Shown: positions 1-13,194, counted from the first letter of the stretch. The stretch: DNA of 64,000 bases from Symsagittifera roscoffensis (GCF_963678635.1 NC_087063.1:33478682-33542681); one strand, 5' to 3'. Translations and numbers: made by a program. The notes: generated by a model not told the origin, from the letters alone.

Positions 1-1830
1 TTTCATCAGATGATGAAGATTTTTATGACTAAAATCATCAACAATTTTTACAAAACCGAAAACTCCACTCTTATCACGTAAATCAACCAGATATTTTTGA
101 ACCATATACACGAGAACAACATATGCGACAATCTAGACCAAATCACGCATCTCAAAATAATAATTGTTATTCACAAAATCCAGTAAATAAAGATTATTAT
201 CAACCAACACAAATGCAAAATGAAATCCTACTACCTTATTACTTACAACAACATGAAATCACAAAAAGTCAACTTAAAATTTTTTCACAAATGCCAAATG
301 CCGCAGAATCACTTCATATGACTACGAATCCATATCTAATGGGTGGATCATCAATAACATCAAACAAACCAATGATGGTTTTCACCGGTACAGACCCTGA
401 ATATTCTGTAGAAGATTATTTAAATGCAGTCACAGCAAATTTAATCTTGAATATAGGACCTGAACCAATAAATACACCACTTCACCAAAATTGGATACAT
501 ATACGCACAGCGTTATTACAAACCACACTTGATGGCGCAGCTCAAAATTGATTTTCAGTTTACCTATAGATATAAAATCAGAGTGGAAAAGATTCACACA
601 AGAATTTTCAAAAATGTTTGATTCTGAAAGGAACAAACAACATCAAAGAGTTTTATGCAATGAAATTCGTAGACTACCAAACAAAACGATCAAACAACTA
701 GCAGTAAAGATCGAAACACTAGTCCGAAAAGCATAATCGCTAAATACTCATGATTATGAAAACACAAAAATGACAGAAATTCTAATGATGACTCTAACAC
801 CTCAATTACGGAAAACAGCAATCAAAAAGAGAGCATCACATCCTTCCTCAATTCGAGAACCAGATTTAGATTTTTGAAAACTAGAAGATAAACTAGAGCA
901 AGCAGAAATCAGTATGAAACTAGAAAAAACAGAAAATCTCAAACTACAATATGTTAAAAATATTCGAACCACTACAACACACATAAATAAAATACACAAT
1001 TCAGATACAGATTTATCCGAAAAAGTCATTGAAATTTTGAATATATTTGAGAAAAATCCAAATTTTAAAGGTAAACCAGCATTCAAAAAATGGTGTAACT
1101 ATTGCCGAAGATACGAACATAGCATTGCTGAATGCAGACAAAAACAACACGACAATCAGAATAAACCACAAAAGTACAAAGAACCAAACAAATCATTTTA
1201 TCAAAACATAAAAAAAGATCAAAATCTACCAAATAGAAATATTCACAGTAATAATAGCTCTGGAAAACCTTTTCCAAACAGCTCAAATTATTCAAGAAAT
1301 CAATCACCTTATAACTCTAACTACAGAGGTAGATCACCAGACCAAAGGAATTCACGTAATTTCTCACAAAACAGATATAGTCGATCAAATAGTCGAAATA
1401 CTCAATATCGAAATAATTGTTCACGATCAAACTCAAACAGACCAAGTCATTCGTTTGATACCACTTCCCATTCACACTCTAGGAATAGACACTATTCAAA
1501 TGATAGATCAAGAAATTCATCGTACAATAGACACAGAAATTTTTCCAACAATAGAAATAGAAGCTATTCAAATAATCGAAATCAACGATAAAATAATCGA
1601 TCACGAGATTACTCAAATAACAGATCAAATCGCCAAAGATCTAATTATAACAATTATCAAAATACATCACGAAATAGTTCACAAAATAGGAATTCAAACT
1701 ATAACGATAGACAGAGAAACTACTCTCAATCACCTAATAGAAATAATACACGTTATCTAGATTCTCAAAACGAATACAATAGCAAAATACCAAAATATCA
1801 AAGACGAATAAATCAAGTAGAAGCAACTGA
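1..1830 (+). pseudogene. gag: Degenerate gag of a Ty3/gypsy-class LTR retrotransposon (5' end outside window)
   Basis: Gag is the structural protein that packages element RNA. The coding frame is already open at base 3, so the true start lies upstream of the window; a stop is seen near base 33. The longest open pieces are 123-551, 548-736 and 914-1591. A frame change near 550 and in-frame stops at about 734, 877 and 1589 break it. A zinc knuckle of CX2CX4HX4C type (CNYCRRYEHSIAEC) lies at about 1096-1137, followed by a low-complexity Asn/Ser/Arg-rich tail to about 1760, typical of RNA-binding Gag C-termini. The same frame runs on to about 2172 towards protease. The + strand is rich in A and poor in G. 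Identification rests on the knuckle plus the pol domains downstream. Confidence 0.8.
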
Positions 1831-2169
1831 AAAAACAAATTCAGACCCCCCTGGTATTGACAACGCGAAAACTACTGAATTACAATTAAATCACATTAAT
1901 TGCGAATCTACAGACAGTGAAAATGAAACAGAAAACACAATTTTAGTCAACAGTATAGAAGTTGAAAATCACTATGAAACCGTTACGTACGAACTACCTT
2001 TTCACTCACATATTTATGAAAATCACTCGGAGTTACTTTTCGATTACCACACTAGACATAGAAGTAGTAACATACCAATCGAGCAAATAGTAAATGAAGT
2101 AACGACATTACACGAACCTGAAAAAGAACAAGAACAAAAACAAATCACATTTACCAAAACAACCATCAA

Positions 2170-2530
2170 ATGAAAAAATTTGGACAATCATCTTTCCTTT
2201 AGAACGTCCACAAAGTAAAGAATTTCAACCACCAGACCTCGAAATAGATTTTTTAATAGACTCTGGAGCAGAATCGGATATCATTAGAATTCCAACTTGG
2301 AATGAAATCAAAATTCTCCAACCCAAACTAACACCTGTAAAAACAGCCAGTAGACTAGCAACAGCACAAGGCTCAACCTTAACAAGTTACGGAAAAGTTC
2401 AACTTTTTTTCGTTCCCACTAAAACAATGGAACAAAACAAACTCCTAAATAAACCATTTAAACAAGCATTCCATATCGCAGATGTACAACCAATATTATT
2501 GGATTTCCATTCATCACAAAATACATAACA
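2170..2530 (+). pseudogene. Retropepsin-like aspartic protease remnant of the left element
   Basis: The protease cuts the Gag-Pol polyprotein. The catalytic motif DSGA is at 2259-2270 inside a hydrophobic strand (IDFLIDSGAESDI), as in Ty3/gypsy proteases. The frame differs from the upstream gag frame, which ends at a TGA near 2172, so there is a frameshift or an ancestral -1 shift site here; decay is more likely given the many other lesions. The frame ends at a TAA near 2528. Confidence 0.75.
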
Positions 2531-2539
2531 ATTATTAAC

Positions 2540-3390
2540 ATATTAGATATTAAAATTAATAAGAAAGATAAATATACAATAATGCAAAACACTGCTTTAA
2601 CATTCTTCCAAAGAATAAACAAACAACCACCATTCTTTTCAAAAATTTATTCCATCTATAATAAAGAAAGAAAACATCCTAAACCACTCTCAGGATACAT
2701 TTACGACTTTCCGATCAAACAAGTTCACCAATACAACAAAAGTCAAAACAAACAACATCTCTATATTACTGACTTAAATTTAGACCAATTCACAAAATCT
2801 TTAGAGTAACAATTTCATCCATAAAATACATGAAAAACTCAAACTCCGATATCATTTCTCTACATGTGTATAATAATTCACCATACAAAATAACCCTACT
2901 TTTAGGACTCCTAGGATATTGTGAAACCAATGCAACAACTTCCCCCACAAAAGAAATAGCATACAGTGTAAATAATATATTACAAATATTAGATATATGT
3001 CAATCATCAATTCTTGACGAAGAATTATCAATAAATAATAAAAGAAGCAATGAAAAAAGGACACAGACTATTTCACAAAAACACCTTACTTAAACCAACA
3101 TTCAAAATATCACACTATACAGAACAACAACAAAAATTCTTGACAATGTTCAATTTTCAACACTCTCAAATAACACAGAACGAATTTGAAAAATTAGCCG
3201 ATTTACTGTTAGGATATCCAACAGTTTATGCCACATCTAAATTTGACGTTGGAAAAAAAAACTCAACACTACATTTAACCTTGAAATCTGACGCAGTTTT
3301 CAAAAAACAAAGAGCAAGCAAATCACCAATTCACTTACATGACAAAGTTAATAGATTACTTGACATTCTAGAATAATACGAAATCATATA
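2540..3390 (+). pseudogene. Protease-to-RT connector of the left element
   Basis: This stretch joins protease to reverse transcriptase in the pol polyprotein. It is covered by open pieces at 2582-2809, 2830-3093 and 3050-3376 in different frames. The last one ends with basic, helix-like residues just before the RT fingers start. I see no independent gene here. The pieces fit one decayed reading frame interrupted by frameshifts and stops. Confidence 0.55.
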
Positions 3391-3394
3391 TTCA

Positions 3395-4150
3395 GTAAAT
3401 AAAGAAGCCTAAAGGAAACACCTCTATTAACCCTGTCATTATTCTCGCCAAAGGAGAATCACTGAAAATAGTTCTAGACGCTAGATATCTCAATTCACTC
3501 ATTGATGAATCTAAATGTAATTGGCCAATAGAACCAATTCAAATAATTTTAACAAAAATAAATGGTAAATACTTCACAACCGCAGACATGAATATTGCAT
3601 ATAATCAAAGGCCACTAGATCAACAATCACGACGATTACACAATTTGTTATTAGAAACAACAAAACGAATTTAATATATTATTCTATGGCATACCCATAG
3701 GACCAGCAGCTTTCTCAGCATTTATGAGCAAACATTTTAGACCAATTATACTAAAAAAACGAAATCACATACTTAGACGATGTCTTTATGCAATCACAAA
3801 CAAAAGATGAAATGTTCATAGTTCTCGAAAAAAATCATCAAATTTTACAGAACGAAAACATGAAAACAGCCCCAGATAAATCACATTTTTTCTTAACACG
3901 CGTAAAATTTCTTGAACACATTATAGAGAAAAACAGTATAACCCACTGAAATCACGAATTGATGCAATTCAAAAACTCCAGCCACCTACAAACAAAAAAA
4001 TCCAAGAATTTCTTGGAATGTTAAATTTTTTAAATAAATTTGTCTATAAAATGCAATTATACTTAAGACCATTCTATAATATTCTTAGACAAAAAATAAT
4101 TTTGAATGGACGACAGAACATTAAACACGATTTGAAGAAATCAAAAAAAT
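3395..4150 (+). pseudogene. pol: Reverse transcriptase remnant of the left element
   Basis: The RT copies element RNA into DNA. The active-site box YLDD is intact at 3770-3781, and the first catalytic Asp region (FTTADMNIAY) is visible near 3571-3600. The thumb/connection region (IQEFLGMLNFLNKFV) is at about 3999-4044. Several stops and frame changes between about 3620 and 3960 would prevent production of a functional enzyme. The order PR-RT-RNase H-integrase identifies a Ty3/gypsy (Metaviridae-type) element, not a Ty1/copia one, where integrase precedes RT. Confidence 0.8.
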
Positions 4151-4179
4151 TCTCACCGAACAAATCTCAAAAACAATCC

Positions 4180-4598
4180 CAGATCCCAATAGACCTTTTT
4201 ATGCAATGTGCGTTGCTTCAAATTTTGGCATCGGTGCAGCATTACTACAATCCCGCAATGGAACAAATAAAATGAATCCTATATCAGCAAATTCTCGCCT
4301 ATTAACACAAGCTGAATTACAACTCTCTACTCTTATGAGAGAATGCACAGCTATCATACATACTCTAACAGAATATGAATTTTTGATACTTGGATCAAAA
4401 CATCCAACAGTTTTATATACAGATCATAAACCAATTATCTTTCTTTTCACACAAAAAACAAACTCAAACCATAGAGTTTCCAGATTTCAACTAATTTTAA
4501 TGAAGTTCCCAATTCCAAACTTACATATAGTTTGGACAGCAGGAAAAAACCTCGCACTACCCGATACTCTCAGTAGAATCCACCACCTGAACTACTAA
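4180..4598 (+). pseudogene. RNase H domain of the left element
   Basis: RNase H degrades the RNA strand of the RNA/DNA hybrid. The longest open piece is 4206-4598, 130 codons. It holds the glutamate-helix region (LMRECTAIIHTL), the TDHKPI motif near 4420 and the C-terminal LPDTLSR motif near 4556-4580 that ends RNase H domains in gypsy elements. The preceding 4018-4275 piece is in another frame, so the domain entry is frameshifted. Confidence 0.8.
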
Positions 4599-4599
4599 C

Positions 4600-5230
4600 A
4601 AGAAAAACAACAGTTGAAATACCACAAAATATATTCTATCTCGCTAAAGATGAAACTTGACCACTATTAGAATGTGAATATGCAGTCAAAACTGACATAG
4701 AACAATCACAAATAAACAATCTACCACATTTTCCACTCTATTTAGATTGTCAAAACAACCATTATGAAGTTGATTTATTAGGCACATCTACACTTAAGCC
4801 GATTCCATATTTACATTGGATCAAAAACAATACTCAACAAAAGCGAATTAAACAACAAACACATAAAAAAGAGCCATTCCCTTTATTAGAAAAAGAAAAC
4901 CTAACGGAAACGATAGATCAAGTTTATAATCTACATGACCCACTTGACATACTCCTATCAAAAATTGAAGTAGAAAACATTTTTCTACCAACAACAGAAA
5001 AAATAACACTAAAATTTTTACAGAAATATCAAAACCTTGATCCCGTCATCAGACAGCTAAAATCTTGGCACAAATCCAAAACTAAGCCAATCAAAGCTGA
5101 TACCATAATCTTAGGAAACAAAACACTCCTTCGATACTTCAGAAAATTCAATAATACCACTATAAATGAAAACACAGATATTTTAGAATATCAAACACCT
5201 GATTTTAAAGTATCCTGTCTACCCTTAAGT
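4600..5230 (+). pseudogene. RNase H-to-integrase linker of the left element
   Basis: The sequence remains coding-like, with sparse stops. An in-frame TGA near 4658 sits where the surrounding peptide suggests a Trp. No recognised domain is seen. It connects the RNase H end to the integrase zinc-binding region. Confidence 0.45.
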
Positions 5231-6110
5231 ATGATGTTAATAGCATTCAATACTTCACATATCCTACACACTAAAGGACATTCAGGATCAGAAAAGACAT
5301 ATTCTAATTTTATCCAAAATTTTTGTTTCTCCAATGCACCAAATTGGATTAAAGTATTATGCAACGATTGTAAAAAATGTCAATTAAACAAACAATACCC
5401 AAATCAAAAACAAATTGCAGAAAAACAACTTTTGAAACGACAAAGTCTATATTTTAATCACAGAAAATTATTTGACACAAAAGGACCAATTTCACCATCC
5501 TCAGAAGGAAACTCATATATAATGGTCATTGTTGATGCATTTACACATTATGTAGCACTCAACCCAGTGCCCCATTGTATTGCTTACTATGCATATACAA
5601 CGCTCTACGAACACTGGATAGCTAAATTCGGATAAACCGAAATCCTAGTCACAGACAATGGCACTGAAATTATTAATAACGAAATCAACACATTATGCCA
5701 TTTATATATTAAAAAATATAAGCCACGTACATCTCATGCACCTTGGACAAATGGATTAGTTGAAGGTATGAACCGTTCATTAAAAGAATATCTCAGATGT
5801 ATCAATGGAAATGATACACGATAAACTGAATGGTCAACAGATGTAAAGTTATTTCCCTGATCATATAATTCACAATCTACAACAACATTAGGAATGTCAC
5901 CATATGAAATGTTATTCAACCAAAAACCACGTAAACCAATAATGTTTACAGCAAACGCCCATAAAACTGCACAACAAGAATATTGTCAACCAAATAAAGA
6001 TTCATTTTGTTATAATTTACCACTACATACCCATGATGAAGACCACTTTCATCATCCACAAATTTTAAAATTAGCTTCCGGAACTCGCACCGATTGGATT
6101 TAAATAGAGA
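5231..6110 (+). pseudogene. Integrase remnant of the left element
   Basis: Integrase inserts element cDNA into the genome. The N-terminal zinc-binding HHCC region is seen as HTKGHSG with CNDCKKC downstream (about 5268-5380). The catalytic triad region shows VDAFTHY (first Asp, about 5533), TDNGTE (second Asp, about 5650) and GLVEGMNRS (Glu, about 5756). The frame is broken by TAA near 5635, TAA near 5822 and TGA near 5859. Open pieces are 5231-5635 and 5894-6103. Confidence 0.82.
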
Positions 6111-6925
6111 TAAAAAAATTACAACGACATATATCAAAAATAACAAAAACACTGTTACAAAGGCAAAACATAAATAAACAAATCAATTCACGCTTTAAAC
6201 CAGCAACAGATTTAAAAATTGGAACATTTGTTTTAATCCCCAACTTCACGATTCAAAAAGGAATTTCTAAAAACTTACAACCACTCCAAAAAGGAACATA
6301 TCAAATAACTGACAAACCCACTGATGTAACATACAAACTAACTGACTCAAATCAAAAAGAAATTGTTCAACATCGAAATAACCTATTACCCTATTACCCA
6401 AAACAAAACGCACTCCGTGAATTAACACAATTATTTTCTTTCACAGGTTTAAAAAGTGTTCAAAACAATTCAGAAAGCGAACAGAACCAAAACACTGAAA
6501 AACAAAAAGAATTAGTTCACCAAACTTCTCCTAACTCAAATTCAAAAACACCTCAAAAAGAAAGAAAAAAGGAACATGACAGAAACAATTCTACCACAGG
6601 ATCAAAAAGAGAAATCTGAACATAGAGAGTCATCAATTTTCATTTTTCATTATCTTCTTTTCAATTATTTTGAACGTACACATTTTCAAAATAACATGCT
6701 GAAAAACACTCGAATAGATCTAGTTCAAAATCAGCCAATAGAAGTCATTCCGAATCACCACTTTATTTTTAGTGACACGAATTTATTAGCCGACACATAT
6801 TCACCTCTAAGCATAATTAAAACTATAACTTCAAGATCTCCAGGTCAAAAAAAAGCAAACCGCTACAAAAAGACAACTAAAATAAATACAATCTCAATAT
6901 TAGAACCCTCCCCTATCAAGTAGTA
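6111..6925 (+). pseudogene. Integrase C-terminal tail / end of pol, left element
   Basis: After the catalytic core the sequence shows a basic segment and a GTFVLIPNF-type strand near 6220, matching the small beta-barrel expected at a gypsy integrase C-terminus. A Gln/Asn/Lys-rich low-complexity tail follows to about 6600. A separate open piece at 6576-6923 (115 codons, ATG start) overlaps the end of the tail; I do not recognise it and it may simply be the shifted continuation. Confidence 0.5.
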
Positions 6926-7448
6926 CAAAGATCAACAATATTTCTCAACTTAGAGCTCAAAAACCCTCCAAGCAAAAAAATTAAATTAGCCTAAAGACCA
7001 TAAAGCACATGATCATTTAGCCTAAAGTACAAATAATTCTTGGACACCCCCAACAATTCCATAAATAAAAACAAAATTAAGACGATCTCCCCGACACCTC
7101 AAAACAATCCCTTAAAAACGTTCGACAAAACTTAACCCACTCGTCAAAAAACCAATAAATAATTCGACCACACTCAAATTTAGCCAAAACAATGAAAAAA
7201 GATTCGACAAACCAAATCATTGCTTAAATGCTTCTTTCTACAACAGTCCTTCAAGCTTCAAACAGGAAGCTTCAAACTTCCTCAAATTTTTTAAAATATT
7301 TTTAACCGATATCTTAGAAACTTTAATAATTCTTTTCATAACTTTTTGCAACCCTTTTTTATTTTTCTATTCAATATTCGAAGTATATATATCCCTTTCC
7401 ACAATTCTTGAGCATCTCCTCAGGTACGATAATTTAATAACTATTTAA
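6926..7448 (+). other. Non-coding AT-rich spacer between pol and env-like gene
   Basis: No open frame of note is seen. A TATATATATCCC stretch lies near 7384-7394, and CTCCTCAGG near 7415-7423 resembles a 3' splice site just upstream of the env-like start. Env genes of gypsy-type elements are commonly expressed from a spliced RNA, so this could be an acceptor; that is inference. Confidence 0.3.
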
Positions 7449-10400
7449 ATGTTTTGCAATCTATTTAGTAGAACTGATGTTTTTCTAATATTCGTATTTT
7501 TTCTGAAATTTTCAACATCACTCATAATGACAAGAAGTAAATGTATAAGAAAGGCAATCATCACATTTGCATTAGCCACCAGTCTTTTGTTTCTTTTTAT
7601 TGAAGAATATTGGAATAAACATAAATTTTCATCAAAAAAATTCCACTCTTAGAAATTTTTCAAAATTACTAATCAACAACCCCCACAACAGTCGCCACCA
7701 ACAACATCCCAAGAAAACCTAACAAAACCCACAAATACCCAAAACCCCCCAATCATCTACACGCATTTCTTTTCAAGATAACCCATATACCTTTGAAGAA
7801 AGACACGCACGATTATCTGAACCATTAGAGCTACTTATTCGCCAAGCACCTTTAAGCGAACCACAATACAAACCAACATATAACATATACCCACACCTAC
7901 AACAAGAACTTAACAGAGTAATACAAATTAGCCGAAGACAAAACACACTCGAAAAAAAATTGACAAATTATACATCCAAGACGAAACAGAAATTTTCAAA
8001 CTCCCAGATTTCGTTTTAATATACCTCAATTGCCAACATCAAATCCCTTAGCCCTTTATAGTAGCACACTACCAGATACTCCTCCAACTGCTTCACAACA
8101 AAGCACTTCAAATATACCATCAGACTACTTAGGTTCAACCCCCACATCAGAACAAATTAGAGAAAACCCTTTTAATCCCCCAGCAACCACAGAACGTCTT
8201 CCATATTGGGTAACGCACACCTACACTCAAGGTGAACCAAACTTAGTAAACGACCCAAGTAACCTTTCATCCGATACAACACTATCAACATTACCAGAAA
8301 CAATTTCCCTTCCTTCAACACCTTCTTTAAGTCAAATATCAGCAACAATTTTCCCATAAAATTTCCTACAAATCTTGATTCGCGATGTCAAGAACAATCA
8401 TTTCATAATATACCGCTACGATTAGATTGGAGTACATTCGTAGCACCCCCACCATTAATTGGTCAACATCAAGAAGGTAGCCGACTACACAACTGGGCAC
8501 TAAATAGATTACAATATCGACAAGATATCCACAAAGATATACAAGAACATAACATCCAAATACTACAACAAAGCAGTCTCACACTAAAATTCGAACTTAC
8601 AGTAAGACTAAATAACATTGTTCAACACCCATTTCTATTAGTCCATCCTAATATAACAGCTCAATCTTTTCCTCCCCCATTTATAACAACAGAAAAAATA
8701 TATAAATACGATACATATACTAAAAAGACAATCGGATACATAACTTTTTACAACACATAATCAGGATTATCATATACATGTATATTCTAAAGATATTCAC
8801 ATTTCAACACATTTTTTTCCTCATTTTTTTGAACCAAACCAAAATCCTTCTCCTCGCACAGGACCTCAGGATTTATTAGTAACACACTACGATTGTGAAG
8901 AAAGTGAACAAAAAACATTACATAAATATGCTATCAATCAAGTAACACAATGTGAATACGAACCACAAGCTATAGAAACCACAAATGTAATAGCTACATT
9001 ATACTCAAAAGCCCGAGCAACAAAACTAACCGGATACAAATTTACAGAGACATTTTCCGAAAAGAAAGTACATTGTTCACAAGTTTCAAAGGGAAAAAAA
9101 AACAGACTGTACCACGAATCCTTCTACCAAAGTAACATCGAAAGATTATTACATCTCAGCCCTGAAGACTGTAAAAATGAACGAAAACGACTAAACTTTA
9201 CACCAAATATAGGCACAAACAGAAAACTTGTCAATTTTCAAGTTTTTCCAGATTTAGCACATCAAGTCGAACTTGAACAACACCAAGGTCACATACGACT
9301 AGATACCAAATTCCCCTTCCATGGAGCATACGGAAGACTGACATACAGTTTTCATGATAAAAATTGGATACCACACATTGGAAGTAATAATCCCTCAAAT
9401 TGCAAAGCAGATACAAAAATAAAGGATACCAAGAAATAATGTTTTTCGATTGGAAAATACAACTTGAAAAAGTACAAATTACACGCGACTTAAAAGAAGA
9501 CACAATACTTTACCAAAAAATTAGACTCCCTTGCAAAAAGTACCAAGGATATTGCGATCCTACAACACGCACAAATAATGTTTTTCGATTGGAAAATACA
9601 GGTTGAAAAAGTACAACTTACTTGCGACTTAAAAGACGACACAATACTTTATCAAGGCATTAGACTCCCTTGGAAAAACTACCAAAAATACTGCGATCCT
9701 ACAACACGCACACAAGCAACCATTGTTTGGTTTCCCGATGAAACCTGTACAATTTTTCAAGTAGCAAAGATACACGCTAGAATGATAAAATTTCACCAAA
9801 AATAATTTATTGAATCAATTCCATATGAAGATGTAAACCCTGATCAGATCAGAAGAGAAGTACAAATCATAAATTTAGAAACATCCACAAAATAGAAAAT
9901 AAATTAGCACGTTTTCAAATATACCCAGAAACAGAACTTGCATGCAAATACAGCAAACCAATTTACAAAACACAATATTCAGAAATGGTTTCGACATGAA
10001 TACAGGAAATTTAATCGTACACCCGATGGCCACATCTCACTCATTGACTGATGAAAACTCATACGTTTCAGTAAAATTTCAGAAGAATACAGGACAGATC
10101 GGTGCAAAATTAAAACCACAAGACACAGAAAGTACACGATTACAAGAACTATCACTTATGAACAGCACACATTTTGGCGCAATTCATTATGACATACATT
10201 TAGACATGAAATTAGACTACACAATAGGTAGAGTTTTTCAAGAAATATCTTTGTCAGAACTAGAAACACTACATCAATTATGTGAACTATAAAGAACACA
10301 AATTCTACAATCACTAGCAGTAGCAGCTCTAAAAATACCATATGCAGGATATTTATTATCCGGAAATAGATCAAATTTCATTGATTATGAAGAAAACATT

Positions 10401-11080
10401 CTATGGTATAACACTTGTACCAAAAAATTATCACCTTTATACGTTTTTGAAGATAAACGATGTTATAAAAGAATCCCAATATTCTACAAAAATAAAGTAC
10501 TTTTTGTTGATACACTCTCAAGAAGAATTACTTTTGTGATACAGCAGTCCCATGTGGATCAGAAAAAAGCCACAATGTTGTACAATTAAACCCCGACGAA
10601 GACAAATACTACTTACTCACACCATATCCAACACTCATGCCACCACTAAAAAAGTTTCCACCTGAAAGTATTAGAGCTATTGCTTGCAACCCAAATATCC
10701 ATTTACAATTGATTGGCATCTACTCAAAATTAGACATACAATACCACATACGTACACAACAATTTCAAGAACTACTTACAAAAATGGACACAATACAACG
10801 ACAATCAATAGATCAAAATTTACGTGAACTTGCAGAAACAGCAGGATTTTCAGACATTTACGCACAAGATTACAGCGGATATTTTATAGATATTAAAGAT
10901 TACATTTATTCAAACGGCAAAAAATACCGACCACAAGATTTATCACCAATCATTATTTTTAGTTTTCTAAATCTAAAAAACGAACTTTTATCCTTTCTAG
11001 GATGGCCCTATTACATCTTAGAAAGATTGACTATACTATACGCAATGTTTAATTTTATTGGATTTTTTTATCTCTATTAA
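7449..11080 (+). pseudogene. Env-like glycoprotein gene remnant of the left retroelement
   Basis: Position after integrase and overall size fit a third, envelope-like gene as in errantivirus-type gypsy elements. The first piece (7449-7652) has a strongly hydrophobic segment after a short basic stretch, a possible signal or signal-anchor. A Pro/Ser/Thr-rich region (8030-8359) follows, then a long Cys-containing ectodomain-like stretch (8380-10560) and a hydrophobic, aromatic segment near 10960-11075 that fits a C-terminal membrane anchor. It is broken by many stops and frame changes; the largest open pieces are 8030-8359, 9942-10292 and 10637-11080. A 139-bp internal duplication adds a further frame shift. 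Function is inferred from position and topology, not from a recognised fusion motif. Confidence 0.5.
9435..9714 (+). repeat. 139-bp internal tandem duplication in the env-like gene
   Basis: A block starting AATAATGTTTTTCGATTGG at 9435 is repeated head-to-tail from 9574 with roughly 88% identity by eye. The unit is 139 bp, not a multiple of three, so it shifts the reading frame. The two copies have already diverged, so the duplication is not recent. Confidence 0.85.
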
Positions 11081-11780
11081 AAGGAGAAATACTTTTAGAT
11101 GCACAAATAAAAGAATACAACATAAAAATATCAACTACACCAAATACATATGACGAATCACAACACCACACAAACACATTACCCACAGCACCACAATTAC
11201 CAAGTCTAAATCAAAATCACCCATTATCACTAGTGACACGAAATTTTAGAAATTTAGCACTCGTAAATATTGCAAATTCAAGACCAAATCATATACAAAG
11301 TCCAATTCACCACATAGTAACACAACAATCTCAAAATGACGATACATATGAACAAATAATCGAACAACCACATACCACAAATTTTCAATCTCAGGACAAT
11401 CATTTTTTTTATCCCACGATGAGCCGAAAAATTGATTCCCTTCACCGGTCAGTTTCCCATCCAGCCAATCTCCAAAAAGCAATTCCCATCATCCCACTTT
11501 TTGCTTTCCCGCCACCTGAATCACCCCATATTAACACATCATTTGGCATGAATTCTGACGCTAACTCAGATATCACAGTTTTTCATACAATTTCCCAATT
11601 TAATAATTCAGATATAGAAAAACCAGTTGAATTCGCAAACTCAGAACCCAACCCATCAATATTTTCTCAGCCCCCCTTTCAACCCATCCAATCCCAATCC
11701 AAAACTGACTCCCTCTCTTCTATCTCTCATATTTCCCAAGTAACCCCGACATACGACATACTCCCCCTTTACCAATGAAC
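11081..11780 (+). pseudogene. Cytoplasmic-tail-like extension of the env-like gene
   Basis: An open stretch at 11233-11778 (181 codons) is rich in Ser, Pro, Asn and Gln, with no Cys and no hydrophobic segment. It lies directly after the membrane-anchor-like segment and is probably the C-terminal tail of the same protein, or a separate small ORF. No domain is recognised. Confidence 0.4.
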
Positions 11781-11984
11781 GTTCCAACAACAATTCCCCA
11801 GATACCACGCAAATCTCATATGAACTAAATAATCTAATAACACTACAACAACAATTACAACACCCTCACACCCTAATCATTCATCAATTATCATCAACCA
11901 TAACTTCCTCAAACCCACCAACTCCTACACCTTCTTCAGATTATACCCCTTCTTTAGTTCAATCCTCAACTTCAACCCAATCAT

Positions 11985-13190
11985 CGTCCTCTACTAACCG
12001 TGCATATAGAACATTCGAAAGAAAATTTCCTAACCACCCGTTTCCCTCCAAACTCGGAAAAGCCCGCGATTATGTAAACCACCCTGATCAAACTAATACT
12101 CCCAAATTTCTCCAAATTTCCTTGCCCCTCTTTCCTCAATATACAATTAGTCACTCCGACCCTCACACTGAGCAACCCCACTATGTCGATGAGCATGTAC
12201 AAGCTCCCACACTCCACTGGACATCATTTTATCATTTATCAAACCCACTTTGTATACCACTCATTAACACACCTCAACAAGTAGAAAAAAGTAAAAATGA
12301 CCTTTTTAGACTAACCACAGCACTAACACCTCGACAATTTATGCATGTAGGATACAAAAAGCTTTTTAAAAATTTTCACCGCACCTCGAGCTAACGAATA
12401 TTCCATCGAATACTATGACCACAATATTACCAAACCTAACCAAGATCAGTTCCTCGACGACGACAAGTTCGCTAACCCGCAACTAACCGAAAAGTTTTTC
12501 ATCCGAACACCCTACATCTTTACACTAAGCTCAACAGATAAAAAACACAATCACATCATTTTCGAAGTACTAATCGACATCCAGGCTTACGAGTCATTTT
12601 ACGACAAATTTGAAACTTTTTCACTAACCTCCCACTTCCTCACTCCAAAAGAACGAGATCTGCACTGTTCACACGACATCATGTTGAGAACTAAGGAAAC
12701 ACATACTTACACTTACTATAGATTCATTCAAAATCACTTTAACTTACACAGACATTGCGACAACCCCGCCATCGATTTCAATTTATTAACTCTAAGTACA
12801 AATCACCATTTTTTATGATTTCACAAATAGCTTTGAAAATATTACTTTTCAAGGCACCCTCCGAAACTATGACCCAATAACCCAAATGAAAATTATTATT
12901 CCACTCACCAAGACCTTCAATGTAGAAGAATCCCGACCCAACATTTCCCGCATGAATATATTCAACCTGTAGAAATCCCAATATTAGAATTCATTCACAA
13001 TACTAAATAGAATCACAAGCTTTTTAACCTCATCCAGCACACCAATCACGAATTTTCCATTGGAACTGACGAACCATAAAAGCACTTCAATTGCTTCAAA
13101 CTAAAAATATCATTCGCATATTAGCAAAACTACTAACCACATCAGATGCTATACACAATATCTTCCCTCATGGCTTCTTCCCCGATGACT
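11985..13190 (+). pseudogene. Unrecognised additional coding block downstream of env-like gene
   Basis: Coding-like sequence resumes here in at least two frames: 12122-12394 (90 codons, start not ATG) and a following frame that stays open from about 12380 to 12818. Peptides are rich in His, Phe, Tyr and charged residues and do not look like Gag, Pol or Env. Reading-frame breaks at about 12390 and 12819 match the decay seen in the rest of the element. I cannot assign a function. It may be an accessory gene of the left retroelement or the end of a very long env-like polyprotein. Confidence 0.4.
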
Positions 13191-13194
13191 AGGT

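Noticed and set aside
1-6110. Reassigned genetic code with TGA read as Trp
   Set aside because: TGG is used for Trp elsewhere in the same element, TAA and TAG also interrupt it, and the intact SAM gene uses TGG for Trp and TGA as stop.
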